A stretch of DNA of 64,000 bases from Cavia porcellus (Eukaryota; Chordata; Mammalia; Rodentia; Caviidae). The notes below the pieces were generated by a model. That model made no database searches and was not told the origin of the DNA. It saw only the letters and a list, made by a program, of their open reading frames with translations. Both the position numbers and the translations under genes were made by a program. Shown here piece by piece: positions 23,281 through 34,813 of this stretch. The stretch lies in NCBI RefSeq assembly GCF_034190915.1, contig NW_026947486.1:105988812-106052811 (forward strand), given 5' to 3'. Positions within the stretch are counted from its first letter, which is position 1, and each line of letters begins with the position of its first letter.

Positions 23281-23869
23281 TCCCAGGTGTTTCCTCCCCT
23301 TTGCTCTTACATTAACTATTTTGATTTTGGGTCTCATTAACTCCTTCTGTTTCTTATACTAGGGTTCACACATATGAGTTCAAACTGTTTTGGCCATGAA
23401 CATGATCTCCAGTTGCGTACATTTACCTATAGGAGCCTTGAGATTACTCTACTTTATAGCTGGGTAGCTTTCCACTGCATGAAAGTACCTTATCTTTCTT
23501 ATCCATTCTGCAGTTGATGGACAGGTTACTCTTGCTTTTTTTTTGGTCTCCTGTCACATGGAACAATTGTTTTCTCTCCTTTGTTGTTCAGTCTATGAAT
23601 TTCCCTTCCACTTAAATGTTTTTCTTGTGTACAGAATATTGATGGATCTTGTTTCTTGATCCACTCTCCCTGTGTTTCTTTTTATTGCTGACCTGAGGTC
23701 ATCTACATTAATGGTTACAACCAGCATACATTGGTTTGTCTCTGCCCTGCTATCCTCCTGTTGTTGGCCCTCAACTTTTCCCCTTCATTCAATTGCCTGT
23801 CTATTTGGTGATCCTCCTCTGCTGTTCTTCCTGGAACCATGGTCAGCATTATCTCTCTCTAGAATATCC

Positions 23870-24760
23870 TTTAGAACTCTCTGTAGGGTTGGTTTGGCAG
23901 TCATGAATGCCTTCAGTTATTCTTTATCATGGAAGTATCTTATTTTTCTATCAGTTTTCAAAAAGTTTTGGTGTACCCTGGGTACACCAGTCTGGGTTGG
24001 AAGTTGTTTTCTTTCAGGGCTTGAAACATGTCACTCCAAACTCTTTTTGACTTGATGGTTTCTGTTGATAAGTCTGCTGTGATTCTGATTGGTTTTTCTT
24101 TATAAGTGCTCTTTCTCTTTTCTGTAACAGCTTTTAATATTCTATTCTTGTGCTGAATTTCTGGATCTTGATTATTATATGTCTGGGTGTAGATTTACTT
24201 TCGTTATGGCTAGTTGGAGTCCTATATGCCTCACTTATCTGCATGCCAGATCCATTTCCCATGTTTGGGAAATTTTCTGCTGTTACTTCTGTGAATATCC
24301 TTTTAATTTCATTTGTGTTGACCCCTGCTTCTTCACCTACACCTGTCACTCTTGAGTTATGTTTGTTTGCATCATCTTGCAGCCATTGGGTTGTTATTTC
24401 CTGATTGCTTGTTATTTTTAAGAAAACTTTCTTTTCATGATCACTAGCTGCAATTCTTTCTTCAAGGTTTGAAAGTCTATCTTTAGTCTCTTTCAAGTGG
24501 TTTTTCCAGCTTTTGATTGACTTTTTTTTAATTTCCTGGATCTTTCTTTGAATCTACTTCATGTATTGTAATTCTTTGCTACATTAATTCAAGGTTTCCA
24601 TCTTTTCCTTATGCTCCTCTTCACTGTCTCTGTCTTCTTTAGACCTACTGAATAATTCTTTCAGTATGTTTGTGATTTCTTCTCTTACCTGAGACACTTC
24701 TGATTTGACTGTGTTTACAATCTCATGAGTTGTTTTCTTATTTCAGTTGCTATCCTCTCA
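23870..24760 (-). pseudogene. L1-type ORF1, broken (copy B)
   Basis: The best open part is 24496-24134. It begins with the end of the coiled coil (KDRLSNLEERIAASDHEKK), passes a VFLKITSNQEITTQWLQDDANKHN segment and enters the RRM-type domain (IFTEVTAENFPNMGNGSG, EAYRTPTSHNE). The C-terminal domain downstream (24130-23870) is frameshifted. It is closely related to copy A and would need intact ORF1 from elsewhere. Confidence 0.8.
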
Positions 24761-24799
24761 GAGATTTCAGGTGCATGACTTCCATTTTCTTCTATGACT

Positions 24800-25508
24800 A
24801 TATTTTCCAGACTTATTCTGTGTGGGCTAGAGATCTAAGTTTGACTTTTGCTCCTTTGTTTGACATTATCCTGGGTTCCTCCCAACAAGCTGGTTGTGGG
24901 GCCCCAGGCACTTCCCATGTTGGCTGTCCTCAGGCAGTGTAGGGGGAAGAGACAGGCAGGCACCTGGGTTCCTTTAGTTCCAGATTTACAGGGAGATAGC
25001 AGGCCGTGGAGCAGGGTTTTCTAGACCTATGCAGCTACAATGTGGCTTTGCTGGTGATCAGGGATGCATGGAGCTGGAGCTGCTTCTCTCAGCCTGTGTG
25101 TCTACACTGGGACTCCCACGATGGTTGCAGACACATAGGAGTGTGTTTGTCTGATTCTGCTAGTGGATGCTGGCTGCTTGTGGGAACCAAGAGCCTCTGA
25201 TGGTGGCCTACAGATGTATAGGTCTTACCTGGTTGTGTGTCTCTCCTGCTGGCTGCTTGCAGGAAGGAGCTTTCTGATGGCAGCTCCCTGAGGGTGAAAG
25301 TGGATCTGCTGGTTCTGTCTTCCCATGCTGGCCACCTGCAGGACATGGCCTTTTAGTGGCAGCACACAGCAGGCAGAGGTGAATCTGGTTGTGTCCCTCA
25401 ACCTTCACTGTGCACAGTGAAAAAGGGGTTTCTGGTGGTGGAGCTTGGCAAGCAAAGGCAGATCTCCTGGTTTTCTTGGCCTGTGCTGGGCGTGCAGAGG
25501 AAAGGCTT
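24800..25508 (-). promoter_or_regulatory. L1 5' UTR with repeat monomers (copy B)
   Basis: A GC-richer leader contains imperfect repeats of about 75-85 bp, anchored on 'ggctgcttgcaggaaggagc' (25250), 'ggccacctgcaggacatggc' (25330) and a more diverged copy around 25420-25500. The equivalent repeats occur in copy A. Internal RNA polymerase II promoter activity is inferred from position only. Confidence 0.5.
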
Positions 25509-25519
25509 TTTTTTTTTCC

Positions 25520-26095
25520 CGTAATTTTGAAGAGAATAAAATAAATTGTGACAAAACAAAATAGAGTCAGTCAAAACAATAGAATGGACATTGTACATGA
25601 CTTAAAAACAAAATGCAAAGCGATCAGCAATGGTTACCATAATGCGTCTTGTTATCTTCAAAAGAATTGCTCATATCATCAGGTATAATAAAACTGAACA
25701 AAACTGTACAGAACAAAACCAATAAAAACAAAACATTGAAGACATTATATGACTTGAAAAGAAAATAATAATCAAACCAGAATGAGTATCATAGTAAATC
25801 TTATTGTCTTTCAAAGTAATTGCCTATACCCTCAGACTTGATACAGTCAAACAAAACAGAATCTAATAAAATCAATCAAAACAAGACAGTGAAAGCACTA
25901 CAGGGCTTCAAATCAAGTTAATAAGAAATCAAAAGTGGTTGCCATAATACATCCTGCTATCTTTGGAATAGCTGTCCATACCATCAAATCTAGTAGACAT
26001 ACTCAAACAGAATAAAACCAAACTAAACATAATGATGAAAACAATATGAGTTTCAAATCATGATACAAGATTAACAATGACCACTACCTTCCCTT
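25520..26095 (-). repeat. Tandem array in 3' tail of copy C, about 150-bp unit
   Basis: Unit anchors ('accataatgcgtct', 'atcatagtaaatct', 'gccataatacatcc', 'accactacctt') lie at 25636, 25788, 25941 and about 26079. The spacings of 152, 153 and 138 bp match arrays A and B. Divergence from them is larger, suggesting an older copy or another subfamily. Confidence 0.72.
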
Positions 26096-26699
26096 TTTAG
26101 ACAGTTCCTCTCCTTTCACTTTCCCAGGGTGCATTGTACATTTTGTATTCCATAACTTCTTTAGTTTTTAGATTAGGGAAGCAACCCACTATTCACCAAA
26201 GTGATTCTGAACCTTTTTACTCCTGAGCATGATCTGAAGTTGTATTCATTTACCTACAAGAGCCTCAAGGTTACCTTTCTTTATAGCTGAGTAGTTTTCC
26301 ATTATATAAAAGTGTCATGGCTTTCTAACCAATCTGTAACTGATGGGCAAGCTACCCCCAGTTTTTTCTGGTTCCCTTTCACATAAAGCATTGTTTTCTC
26401 ATCTTTGATTTTCAGTCTTTAAGCCCCCTTTTGGGTTAGTTGTATTTCTTATATAGAACATGTTGATGGATGCTATCTCCTGATCCATTCTGCCTGTGTT
26501 TCTTTTTATTGGCAAATCAAGACCATCCATATTGGTGATTATGGCTAACCTTCTTTGCCTATTCTCTGCCATGTTATTTTTCTGTGGTTGGTTGTCTACT
26601 TGTCCCCTTCATTCCACTGTCTGCCCCAGTCGGTGAGCCCCCATCTGCTGTTGTTCCTGAAACCATGGTCTTCTTTCTCTCTCTCTCTAGAATGTCATT

Positions 26700-27750
26700 A
26701 GTATTTTTGGTAGGGTTGGTTTGGTGGTCATAATCTCCCCTGGTTCTTCTTTGTCATGGAAGCATCTTGTTTCTCCATTAATTTTGAGATTTAGTTTTGT
26801 AGAGTACATCAATCTGAGTTGGAGGTTATGTTTTATTCAGGACTTGAATACTTCACCCCAAGCTCTTTTTGATTTGATGGTTTGTGTTGAGAAGTCTGTC
26901 ATGATTCTAATCGGTTTTCCTTTATAGGGTTTTTTTTTCTCTGACAGCTTTTAATATTCTGTTTCTGTGTTGAATTTTTGGGATCTTGATTATTTTATGT
27001 CTGGGTATAGATCTATTTTGGTTATAGCTGGCTGGAGTTCTGTATGCCTCATGCATCTGAATATCATTTCCTTTTCCTATTCTTGGGAAGTTTTCTTTAA
27101 TTATTTCTGTGAATAGCCTTTGTAGTTCCTTTTTATCTATGCCTGCTTCTTCACTCACATTTTTTATTCCTAAATTATACTTCCTGTTGTCATCATCTAA
27201 TCTGTATTCTTACTTCCTGGTTCCTTGTTTTTTTTTTTTTTTTTTTTTTTAAGAGATCTTTCCTTTCATGATTGCAAGCTGAAAACCTGTCTTCAAGCTT
27301 TGATATTCTATCTTTAGTTTGTTTCAAGCAATTTTGCCAGATTTCAATGGAATTTTTAATTTCCTGGTAATCTCTTTGAATCTGTTTCATGTATTCTAAA
27401 TTTTTAAAATATTCTTCATTGAAGGTTTCCCTAATTTTTCTATGCTCCTCTATTCTTCCATTTGCATCTTCTTAGAGGTGCTTAGCAATTCTTTTAGTAT
27501 GTTTCTCATATCTTCTTTTACCTGTAATAGTATTTCTGCTCTAATTTTTTTTATAGCTTCATGGAGTTGTTTCTTTATTGCAGTTGCTGTTGCTTCAAAA
27601 ACTACAGGTGTGCGGCTCCCAATCTCTTCTGTGTTTACCTCTCCTGGACCAATACTGCTTGGTTTGGAGGCCAGAGACTGCCTTTTGCTTGTCATATTCT
27701 TGGGTTCTTCTGGACAAGTGGGTAGTGGGGTCTCCAATATTTCCTGTATT
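26700..27750 (-). pseudogene. L1-type ORF1, broken (copy C)
   Basis: Three open blocks line up as ORF1: the N-terminal/coiled-coil start (27737-27450: KKQLHEAIKKIRAEILLQVKEDMRNILKELL), the mid coiled coil (27390-27193: SIEIWQNCLKQTKDRISKLEDRFSACNHERK, ending in a poly-lysine run from an expanded A tract) and the RRM part (27158-26922: LQRLFTEIIKENFPRIGKGN, EAYRTPASYNQN). The C-terminal domain lies in another frame to about 26700. It is broken but more complete than A and B. Confidence 0.82.
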
Positions 27751-27759
27751 GGTTATAAT

Positions 27760-28507
27760 TGCTCCGGAGCTCGCTGGCTAGGTGTTTCTGCTGTTTGCTG
27801 TTTTCCCCAGTCTGCTGGTGGCTACTGGAGTGTAAGGAGGGTTGGGGCAGGCTGATGCCTCCCTACCAAGCTGGTTACCACAGGCAGTCTTCACCACATT
27901 AGTGTGCACTGGGCAAGTGGGATTGGTTAGGGATAGCTTTAGGGAAACCTTAAAGGTGGCTATTGGGCCACACACAGGGGTGGGACTCAGTCCAAGCAAT
28001 TTCCACCAGTCTGCTCTGAGCAAGGAGTGACTGAATGAAGCTGGCTGAAGTTCTGTCTCCAGGCTTATCCTACCTGACTCAAAAATGGTGCCTAACCAAT
28101 CACCCACTCCCATGGGAGGACTTAGTCCCCCACACTCACTGCCAGCCAGTGCAGTTCTCTGGTCCACTGCTCCCCTCCACCACTGCATCTCCCTACCAAG
28201 GCCTTCAGGCTTGGTAGCCACCAGCTTCACTTTCCGTGTGTCTCTGGCTTACAACAGTGCTTGTGGCACAGTGGGACTGGCCCTGGTGAAATCATAACCA
28301 CCTACTGTCTTCTTCTGTTTAAATTTTTCTTTTTTTTAAATTCTCTTTGTGGAATTCAATTCTCACTTCAGTTTCTTTCTTACCTGAGGGGACCCACTTC
28401 TTTCCTTTTTGTCTTCTCCAGAAGGCTATATTCCATCATCTGGACTGATTCTCTCAGAGAGGCTTTTTATTTTGCTGCTTACTGTTCTGCCATCTTCCCA
28501 GACTCTG
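27760..28507 (-). promoter_or_regulatory. L1 5' UTR (copy C)
   Basis: A GC-rich leader of about 740 bp runs from the GGGAAGATGGCAG 5' terminus to ORF1. Several overlapping ORFs of 60-150 residues on both strands here are composition artefacts without family features. Confidence 0.55.
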
Positions 28508-28640
28508 TCAGTTCTGCTATTTCTTTGCTGGTTACTTTTGTCTAATTGATCTATCTCTTTGTGACAATGAAGTATTAAGGTCATGTGTTACAATTGTATT
28601 TTGCTTACTTGATTTTTCCATGTCTATTAATATTTTTCTT

Positions 28641-28733
28641 TTTCCTTTTTTTTTAATCAGTACCAGGGATCGAACTCATGACTGCCTGCTTTCAAGGCAG
28701 GCACTTATGCCGCTGAGCTAAATCCCCAGCCCC
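28641..28733 (-). mobile_element. ID-type SINE with exact 10-bp target-site duplication
   Basis: The reversed T tail is followed by 'taccagggatcgaactcatg' and 'gctgagctaaatccccagcc'. TATTTTTCTT lies at 28631-28640 and again at 28734-28743. It is nearly identical in body to the SINE at 12715, so both belong to a recently active subfamily. Confidence 0.92.
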
Positions 28734-28987
28734 TATTTTTCTTATATAGTTGGGTGCTCCCATATTTGGTGCATATATATTTATGATTGCAACCACTTCC
28801 TCTTGAATTTTTCCCCTAACAATTATCTAGTGACCTCCTTTAACTCTTTTGTTCTCGTTTGAAGTTCATATTGTCTGCAAATGAAATAGCTAACCTTGCA
28901 TTTTTCTGGTTTCCTATTGCATGGAGTATTGTTTTCCATTCTTTAACTTTAAGTCTTTGAGTTTCTTTTCTTGTTAAATGTGGGCTT

Positions 28988-29032
28988 TTTTTGTACAAGG
29001 GATTGAACTCATGCTTGCCAAGCAGGCACTTA
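28988..29032 (-). mobile_element. ID-type SINE fragment
   Basis: Only the reversed B-box half is visible: 'gtacaagggattgaactcat' followed by 'gcttgccaagcaggcac'. Confidence 0.6.
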
Positions 29033-30269
29033 AGAAATGTGTTACTTTATATAGCATATTGTTGGATCTTGTTTCCTGATCAAGTCTATGAGTCTGTTTT
29101 TTTGACTGGTGTATTGAGGCCATTTCACATTGATGGTTATAACTGTATGTATTGGCTTATCTTTGTCATGTTATTTGCCTGATGTTGGTTTCATGCCTTC
29201 TCCTTCTGCCTAATTGTTTGCCCTGCCTGGTGGTCTCTTTCTGATGTTGTTCTTGGAATTGTGGTCATTTGTGTCTCTGTCTAGAATATCTTTTAGTACT
29301 CTTTGTAGGGGTGGTTTGGAGGTCATGAATTTATTCAGTTGTTCTTTGTCATGGAAGTATCTTATTTCTTCCTTTTGTAAGATATTTTTCTAGGATACAT
29401 CAATCTGGGTTAGAAATTATTTTCTTTCAGGGCTAGAAATACATCACACCAACTTCTTCTTGACTTGAGATTTTGTGTTGTGACTTTGACTGTGATTCTA
29501 ATGGGCTTCCTTTTATAGATGACGTGTTTCTTTTCTCTAACAGCTTTTAATATTCTGTTTTTGTACTGAATTTCTGGGATCTCGATTATTATATGTTTGG
29601 GTGTAGATTCATTTTTATTATGGTTCTTTAGAGTTTTGTATGTCTCACTTATATATACATCAGATTCTGTTCCCATGCTTGGGACATTTTCTGCTATTCT
29701 GTAAATAATTTATTTTTATGTACTTTGTGTTGGTTACTGCTTTTCCGTTGACACCTGTCAGTCTTATATTGTTTTTTCTTTCCATCATTTTTCAGTTGTT
29801 ATTTCTTTAAGAGATGCTTCTTTTCATGATTGCTAGGCATGATCCTGTCTTCCAGGTCTGAAAGTGTATTTATAGTTTCATTCAAGCAGTTTTGCCAGCT
29901 TTCAATGGAATTTTCAATTTCCTGGATATCTCTTTCAATCTGTTTCATGCATTCTATTTGTTTCCTATATTGTTCATTGAAGAAGGTTATTTTCTTTGCT
30001 CATCTTTTCTTTTAATCTATGCTTTCTCTAGATAGGCTAAGCAATTTTTTTATTGTTACTGTTGTTATCATTGTTTATAAATTGACAGATTATTTCTGAT
30101 CTCATTTCCTTGATAGAGTCATAGATTTGTTTCTTTACTTCTCTTGCTATCATTTCAGAAATTTGATGTGCCTTCCAATTTGATATATGTCATTGTCTCC
30201 TGGATTTGTTCTGGGAGGGCTTGAGGTCTGAGATTGCATTTTGCTTTCTTGTCTAGTCACTTTCTATTT

Positions 30270-31630
30270 CTGAATAATTTTTCATTTAGTTTACTGTGAT
30301 CAGCCTTATGAAATTTTGTAGTATGTAGTTATATCACTAGTGTTAATGCTTCTCTAAGAAAATTCTGTTCTTCAGGGATGTCTTTTGTGTGTTGGAGGTT
30401 CTTGGTTTGTGTCTGTCCCTATATTTTATATTTCTAATTAATTAAGTGTGTGGTGTTTGAATCTGTTTGCATCAGTCCTTAGTCCTTTGGTGTAGAGCTG
30501 TGGTGAGGTTATTACCCTAGAGTTTCCCATATTGTTACAGAAGGGAAAACAACTGATTACAACAGATATGAAATCCTTGATAAAGTATTACAGTTAGCAA
30601 TAACAATAGCATCAAGCACAATTTAGAAATTGCCAAACTTTGGTAACCACTGATTTTGTACTTTAGACCATAGGATCAAAATCTGTAGTTATATAACAGA
30701 ACCAATTTTAAATTACGATTTTCTATGAAAAATGTTTCCTCTTGGTAGAATGATTTCAGTCTGTGGTGGGGAAATTTAGGGAATATAGTGTATAAAACAC
30801 AGATAACTGCAAAGGAAATAGAAGCATGGCTGGAGGACAAAAGATGATTATGTAAGGTTTGGGAAAGTAGAGAAAGGGACAGATAAGGAAGTATGAAGGT
30901 GTATTGGAGGCATTATCTGAACTTGGTCTCTGGGTTTGGGGGATGGGATTCGTTTTCTGTGGCTAGAGTTTTCCACAGCCATTTAGAAAAGAGGGAGAAG
31001 CAAGAACATGATAAATAAAATAAAGAAAATAGGAAAAGAAAAAAATGAGAAAAAGAAAGGAAAAAAGACAAAAGGAAAATAAAGTAACATAAAACCAAAA
31101 ATGAAACAACATAAAATAAAACAAAATTGATTTTAAAAAGGCAGGGGGTTGGGTCCTGTCACTTGCTCCTAGCCCTTGTGTCTTTGTCCCTAAATGCAAT
31201 GCTGTGTCACCTAATTTACCACCTGTTGGCTCACATTTGGGATTTTCCATCTTGGTAGTCTGGCCCATCCTTCATGTGTGCCCTAGATGGGGTCCTATTG
31301 TGTGGCTGGCACTCCCTCAGTGGCCTGGTCCCACGGTGTAGGGGGAGGTACCAGCCACTTGGATTGTTCTTACTGGACCAGTTGCCAAGTCTCAAATTAT
31401 TCACAGGCTGGTTGCCAGTCCCCCATAAATTTATATATAAACATAGTGCTATAAAATGTTTTACAGAAAATATAGGAGGATATATTTTGGGCAGGAGGCC
31501 AGGTAATGCGTCTTTAGATAAAAAATGAAATGAATACTCACTAATGTGAAAGAGTTCATTAGTAAGGTTTATTTCATCAATATTGAAATCTTTTGCACTT
31601 CAAAAGATACTCTGCAATGGTTTATTTTGC
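30270..31630. other. Unassigned, with A-rich and GC-richer sections
   Basis: No gene is supported. 30990-31140 is a purine/A-rich tract ('aaaaag', 'aaaata' runs). 31150-31430 is GC-richer and contains 'ttccatcttgg', which could be a remnant of an L1 5' end, but I cannot align it with confidence. Short ORFs here (for example 31268-30963, minus) are low-complexity translations. Confidence 0.4.
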
Positions 31631-31631
31631 C

Positions 31632-32107
31632 TGTCAAGCTGATGGACCATAGGCTGTCCAGATATTCAGTTATGCATTGTACCTAGGTCTGTCTGTGAGG
31701 GTGTTTCTAGATGATGTTAACATTTGAATCTGTAGGCTGAGTAAAGCAGATTGCTTTCCTCAGTATGAGTGGGTCTCATCTAACCTACTGAATCTCTGAA
31801 TCTTTAATCTATTGAAATCTGAATAAGAAAAAGATGTCTTTTTTTCTGGTTTCCTTCAAACTAGGACATTAATCTTTTGTTTTGAAGTTGGATGTAGAGT
31901 GAATCAAATCATTGGCTCTCCTGAATTTCCAGTTTGTTGATTGAAGATCATGAGCTTCTTATTCTTGATAAGCACATAAACCAAGTTCTATACTAAGTTA
32001 ATGCATGTATATATATGTGTATGTATGTATCTATCTTTCTATGTATTCTCTATCTTTATCTATCCTCCACTCCCCATATGTTCCTCTGGAATACCCAGAC
32101 TAATACA
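31632..32107 (+). mobile_element. MLT2-like 5' LTR of ERVL provirus
   Basis: The LTR begins TGTCAAGCTGATGG. It has the MLT2 hallmark 'ctgtctgtgagggtgtttct' (31690), then 'ttaacatttgaatctgtagg', and ends '...cagactaataca' at 32107. Directly after comes a tRNA-Leu-like primer site and ERVL coding remnants in the same orientation, so it is the 5' LTR. Confidence 0.7.
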
Positions 32108-32112
32108 AACTT

Positions 32113-32130
32113 TGGTATTCAGAGTGATTT
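32113..32130 (+). other. Primer-binding site, decayed tRNA-Leu type
   Basis: TGGTATTCAGAGTGATTT lies 5 bp after the LTR end. ERVL elements are named for the tRNA-Leu primer, whose 3'-complement begins TGGT and has an AGGAGTGGG-like core. The match is partial because of age. Confidence 0.5.
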
Positions 32131-33921
32131 TAGAGTATCATCATTTTAAGGATGAGTTTTCTGAATTGTTTTGAGGGTTTCTAGAATTTTTCTTCAGTCT
32201 TGTTAGGTTTTAAAATGCTAATGACTATTTCCAGTAGTAAAGAAGGTATTGATACTACATTTCATGGGCTGGCAATAGAGATGTGCAAAATACATCCTTG
32301 CACATTCCTAAGTAAGCAACAAGGAGCTGGTGACTGTGTTAGTGTGATAGTTCCAAACACTTTGTAAATTTAATGAACTGAATTAGACTGTCTAGTTGCT
32401 CCCAATGTCACTGGACAAAGTGGTGAAAGACAAGGATAAACTCAGGAATTTGTATACCTAGCTCAAGTACTACACAAATGATGTAAAACATTCTTTGTAC
32501 CTTGAAGAAGACCCTCGTTTCCTGTAGTCTCAGTGTGGCTGACATTACTGAAAATTAAATGCAGAATTATAGACAACTTCACAGAGTGTCAGCTGTTAAA
32601 GTGAGGCAACTGATAGGGAAAGATTAGATCATTTAAGTTGAAATTGGGACATGTAGGAAATCCTTGATGTCACTGGGAACACTGAATCTCTAGATTCTAA
32701 TGAGTTTTTATGCCAGTAGAAGCAATCTCCCCACTTTGTGTGGTAGTGGCTTCCCACTGGCCTCTTCCAACCAATCTGGGGGAGAGTATTAGCCCACATT
32801 GCTGAAGGCAACTGCAGTGGCTCCTCTGAGGTGGTCTGCCTACAAGAAAACACTGACTCTACTTAAGGTCCCCCCTTATTACCACTCTCTACTCCTATAC
32901 CTGTAGAAGTGAGGTCCCAGCAGACTCCTGAAGGTGAGTCATACAGTGTGACTCATGAGAACATGCACTACATTACTAAATAATTTCAAATTTAAATAGT
33001 TCTAAATAAGTTCAAATTTAAATAGTCATAAATTTGAGGAGCGTACATGGAATAATGGTGGAAGGAAAATAAAGCTGGACTAGGCTGAAATTTATGAGTT
33101 CAGTAAGCAGAAGTTCTGCACTTCATGTTGTAGCTTCAGAGTTAGGAAAGATTCTAGCAGCTTGACTGGTTGGTTGACTGAGAATTAAACTAAAAGGAGG
33201 ACCAGAGTGAATGAATTACCAACTTCAGACCTGTGTTGGGCAATACAGTACAAGAAACTGAGGGACTTTAGGAGATTGGAATATCAGAGTGAATTTGGCA
33301 CTTAAGACATACTCAGCCTTACTCAAATGTTTCAAAACACACTGCACCACTACCAAGAGAAGTTTGTGAGAAGGTACAGGTATCCTTGAAGAACTCAGTA
33401 CCTGATCTTCTGTGAAGGCCAAGCCTTGAAGAGGGAACGTCAGTCACTTAATTTGTATACAAGGTGTCTGTATGCCAGTTTTTACATCTCAGATGTCAGG
33501 ATTCAAATGGTTCCACTCAACTATCAGAGTCAAGGTACAGGAGACTAACAAATAGCAGAGTCATAGAAGCAATCAGAATATACCGGCATGCACAAAACTA
33601 CTGTGTTTGGCTAGTTTATCATGCTATTTCTAGAAGTGAAATAGTTAAGAACATTACTAAAATCTTATATGACCTACATAAGCAAAGTAAGTTCTAGATC
33701 AAGTGAAAAAGTCAAAACTGAGTCACAAAAACAGAAAGCCATGGTCTCTCAATCAGGTCCCAAAAGTCAGCTGGTTTATAGACCCATTCCCCTTTGGATG
33801 AAGCAGGGGCTAGATCCATTTAACGAAGGATCTCAGTATACTGTCATGAATTTATGTTGTTAATCTTTCATTCATCCAAGAAAGTTTAGTTTTTCCTCTC
33901 TGTGTTTGTTTTTTTACTGTT

Positions 33922-34278
33922 TCAGAATCCCACAGACTGGTAATTTATAAAGAACAGAGATTTTCTTCTTCAGGTCCCCAGGTTGGGAAGTCCAAAAGCA
34001 GGATACCAGCATCTGGTGGGGGCCTTCTTCCTATGTCATGACATGGCAGAAATTCAAATCAGCACGGGCAAGACAGAGATGGTGGGAGCACCAGAACACA
34101 GGGTACAAAATACGCCACTTCTATAACAAAATCCTTTCCCTGATAATAACATTAATCCATTAGTAAGAATAAAACCTCATTGACTTAATCACCTTGGAAA
34201 GATTCCACCTTCCAGTACTGTCACAATGGCAAGTAAATTTCAACATGGGTTTTGTACGAAACATTCACACCATAGGAA
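33922..34278 (-). mobile_element. MaLR (MST/THE-like) LTR inserted in ERVL
   Basis: The order 'cagactggtaatttataaag', 'ccagcatctggtgggggcct', 'tccattagtaagaataaaac', 'caacatgggttttgtacga' is that of a reversed MST/THE-type LTR. ERVL sequence appears on both sides. Edges were set by eye. Confidence 0.6.
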
Positions 34279-34451
34279 TCCAGAGCAACCTACAGCTTTT
34301 TACCGGGACAACTGTATATTGGTAGAAAAGCAAATAATCTGATATTCTGGGGACTACCAGGCACTGACTCTGAACTGACACTAATTGTAAGATACTTGAA
34401 CTATCTTACAATAGTTGGGCCAGCAGTAGAAGTGGGGGAATATGGAAGTTG

Positions 34452-34456
34452 GGTGA
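34452..34456. repeat. Left 5-bp target-site duplication of MaLR
   Basis: GGTGA here faces GATGA at 36655-36659 (four of five identical). Five-base duplications are standard for ERVL/MaLR integration. Confidence 0.55.
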
Positions 34457-34813
34457 TGTCTTAGTTACTTTTTACTGATCACTGAGACAAAATACCTGAT
34501 GCCCAAAGTTGGGAAAGGAAAGGCTTATTTTTTTACAGTTTTGGGGGGTTTCAGTCCATTCTCAGTTGGCTCCAAGGCAAGTTGCCATGGTGGGGCCACA
34601 GTTTATGGCAGCTGCAAACAGCAAGGCAGAATCTGGCAAGAGAAGAGAGCACCTTCTTCCTGCCATTACATTGTATGCTGGCTCTACCCCAATGTGGGTG
34701 TAGTGCTGACACCATCAATCCAAGCTCTAGACAATGAACCAATCACAAATGCATAATGCAGATGCATAATGCAAACACATGAGGCCTGGGGGCCACTGAC
34801 ATAAACCATGACA
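34457..34813 (-). repeat. MaLR 3' LTR (357 bp)
   Basis: It shares the order 'tgtcttagttactttttact', 'caaagttgggaaaggaaagg', 'ccttcttcctgccattacat' and 'caatgaaccaatcacaaatg' with the partner LTR at 36312. The divergence between the two is around 10-12 percent with small indels, so the element is old. Confidence 0.85.

Larger units (their letters stand above)
22561..25508 (-). mobile_element. HAL1-like (ORF1-only) L1 derivative, copy B
   Basis: On the minus strand: 5' UTR with short repeats (25508-24800), ORF1 (about 24760-23870), N-terminal endonuclease piece (about 23870-23525), end of ORF2 (about 23520-23290), tandem 3' tail (23280-22565). The RT core is absent, with the same junction as copies A and C. 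Its ends abut copy C's 3' tail. 'gtaatttt' appears next to both ends (22561 and 25521), suggesting that B inserted into the T-rich tail of C. Confidence 0.7.
25509..28507 (-). mobile_element. HAL1-like (ORF1-only) L1 derivative, copy C, 5' complete
   Basis: On the minus strand the element starts with TGGGAAGATGGCAG at 28501-28488, a typical L1 5' end with a YY1-type motif. A 5' UTR (to about 27760), ORF1 (27750-26700), an endonuclease N-terminal piece, the ORF2 end (around 26300) and a tandem 3' tail (26090-25520) follow. The RT core is absent. With copy B it forms the nested insert flanked by the 19-bp duplication. Confidence 0.7.
28508..30265 (-). mobile_element. L1 (host element) continued: endonuclease and ORF1
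   Basis: After the right copy of the 19-bp duplication (28508-28526) the interrupted L1 resumes. The ORF2 endonuclease N-terminal region runs to about 29200. It includes the reversed 'IYAPN' codons near 28760 ('ggtgcatatatatttatgat') and the DNA for the first beta strands near 29130. ORF1 then runs from 29230 to 30250, with a readable piece at 29676-29410 (ISETYKTLKNHNKNES, ILKAVREKKHVIYKRKPIRITV). Two SINE insertions are present. Everything is broken by stops. Confidence 0.8.
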
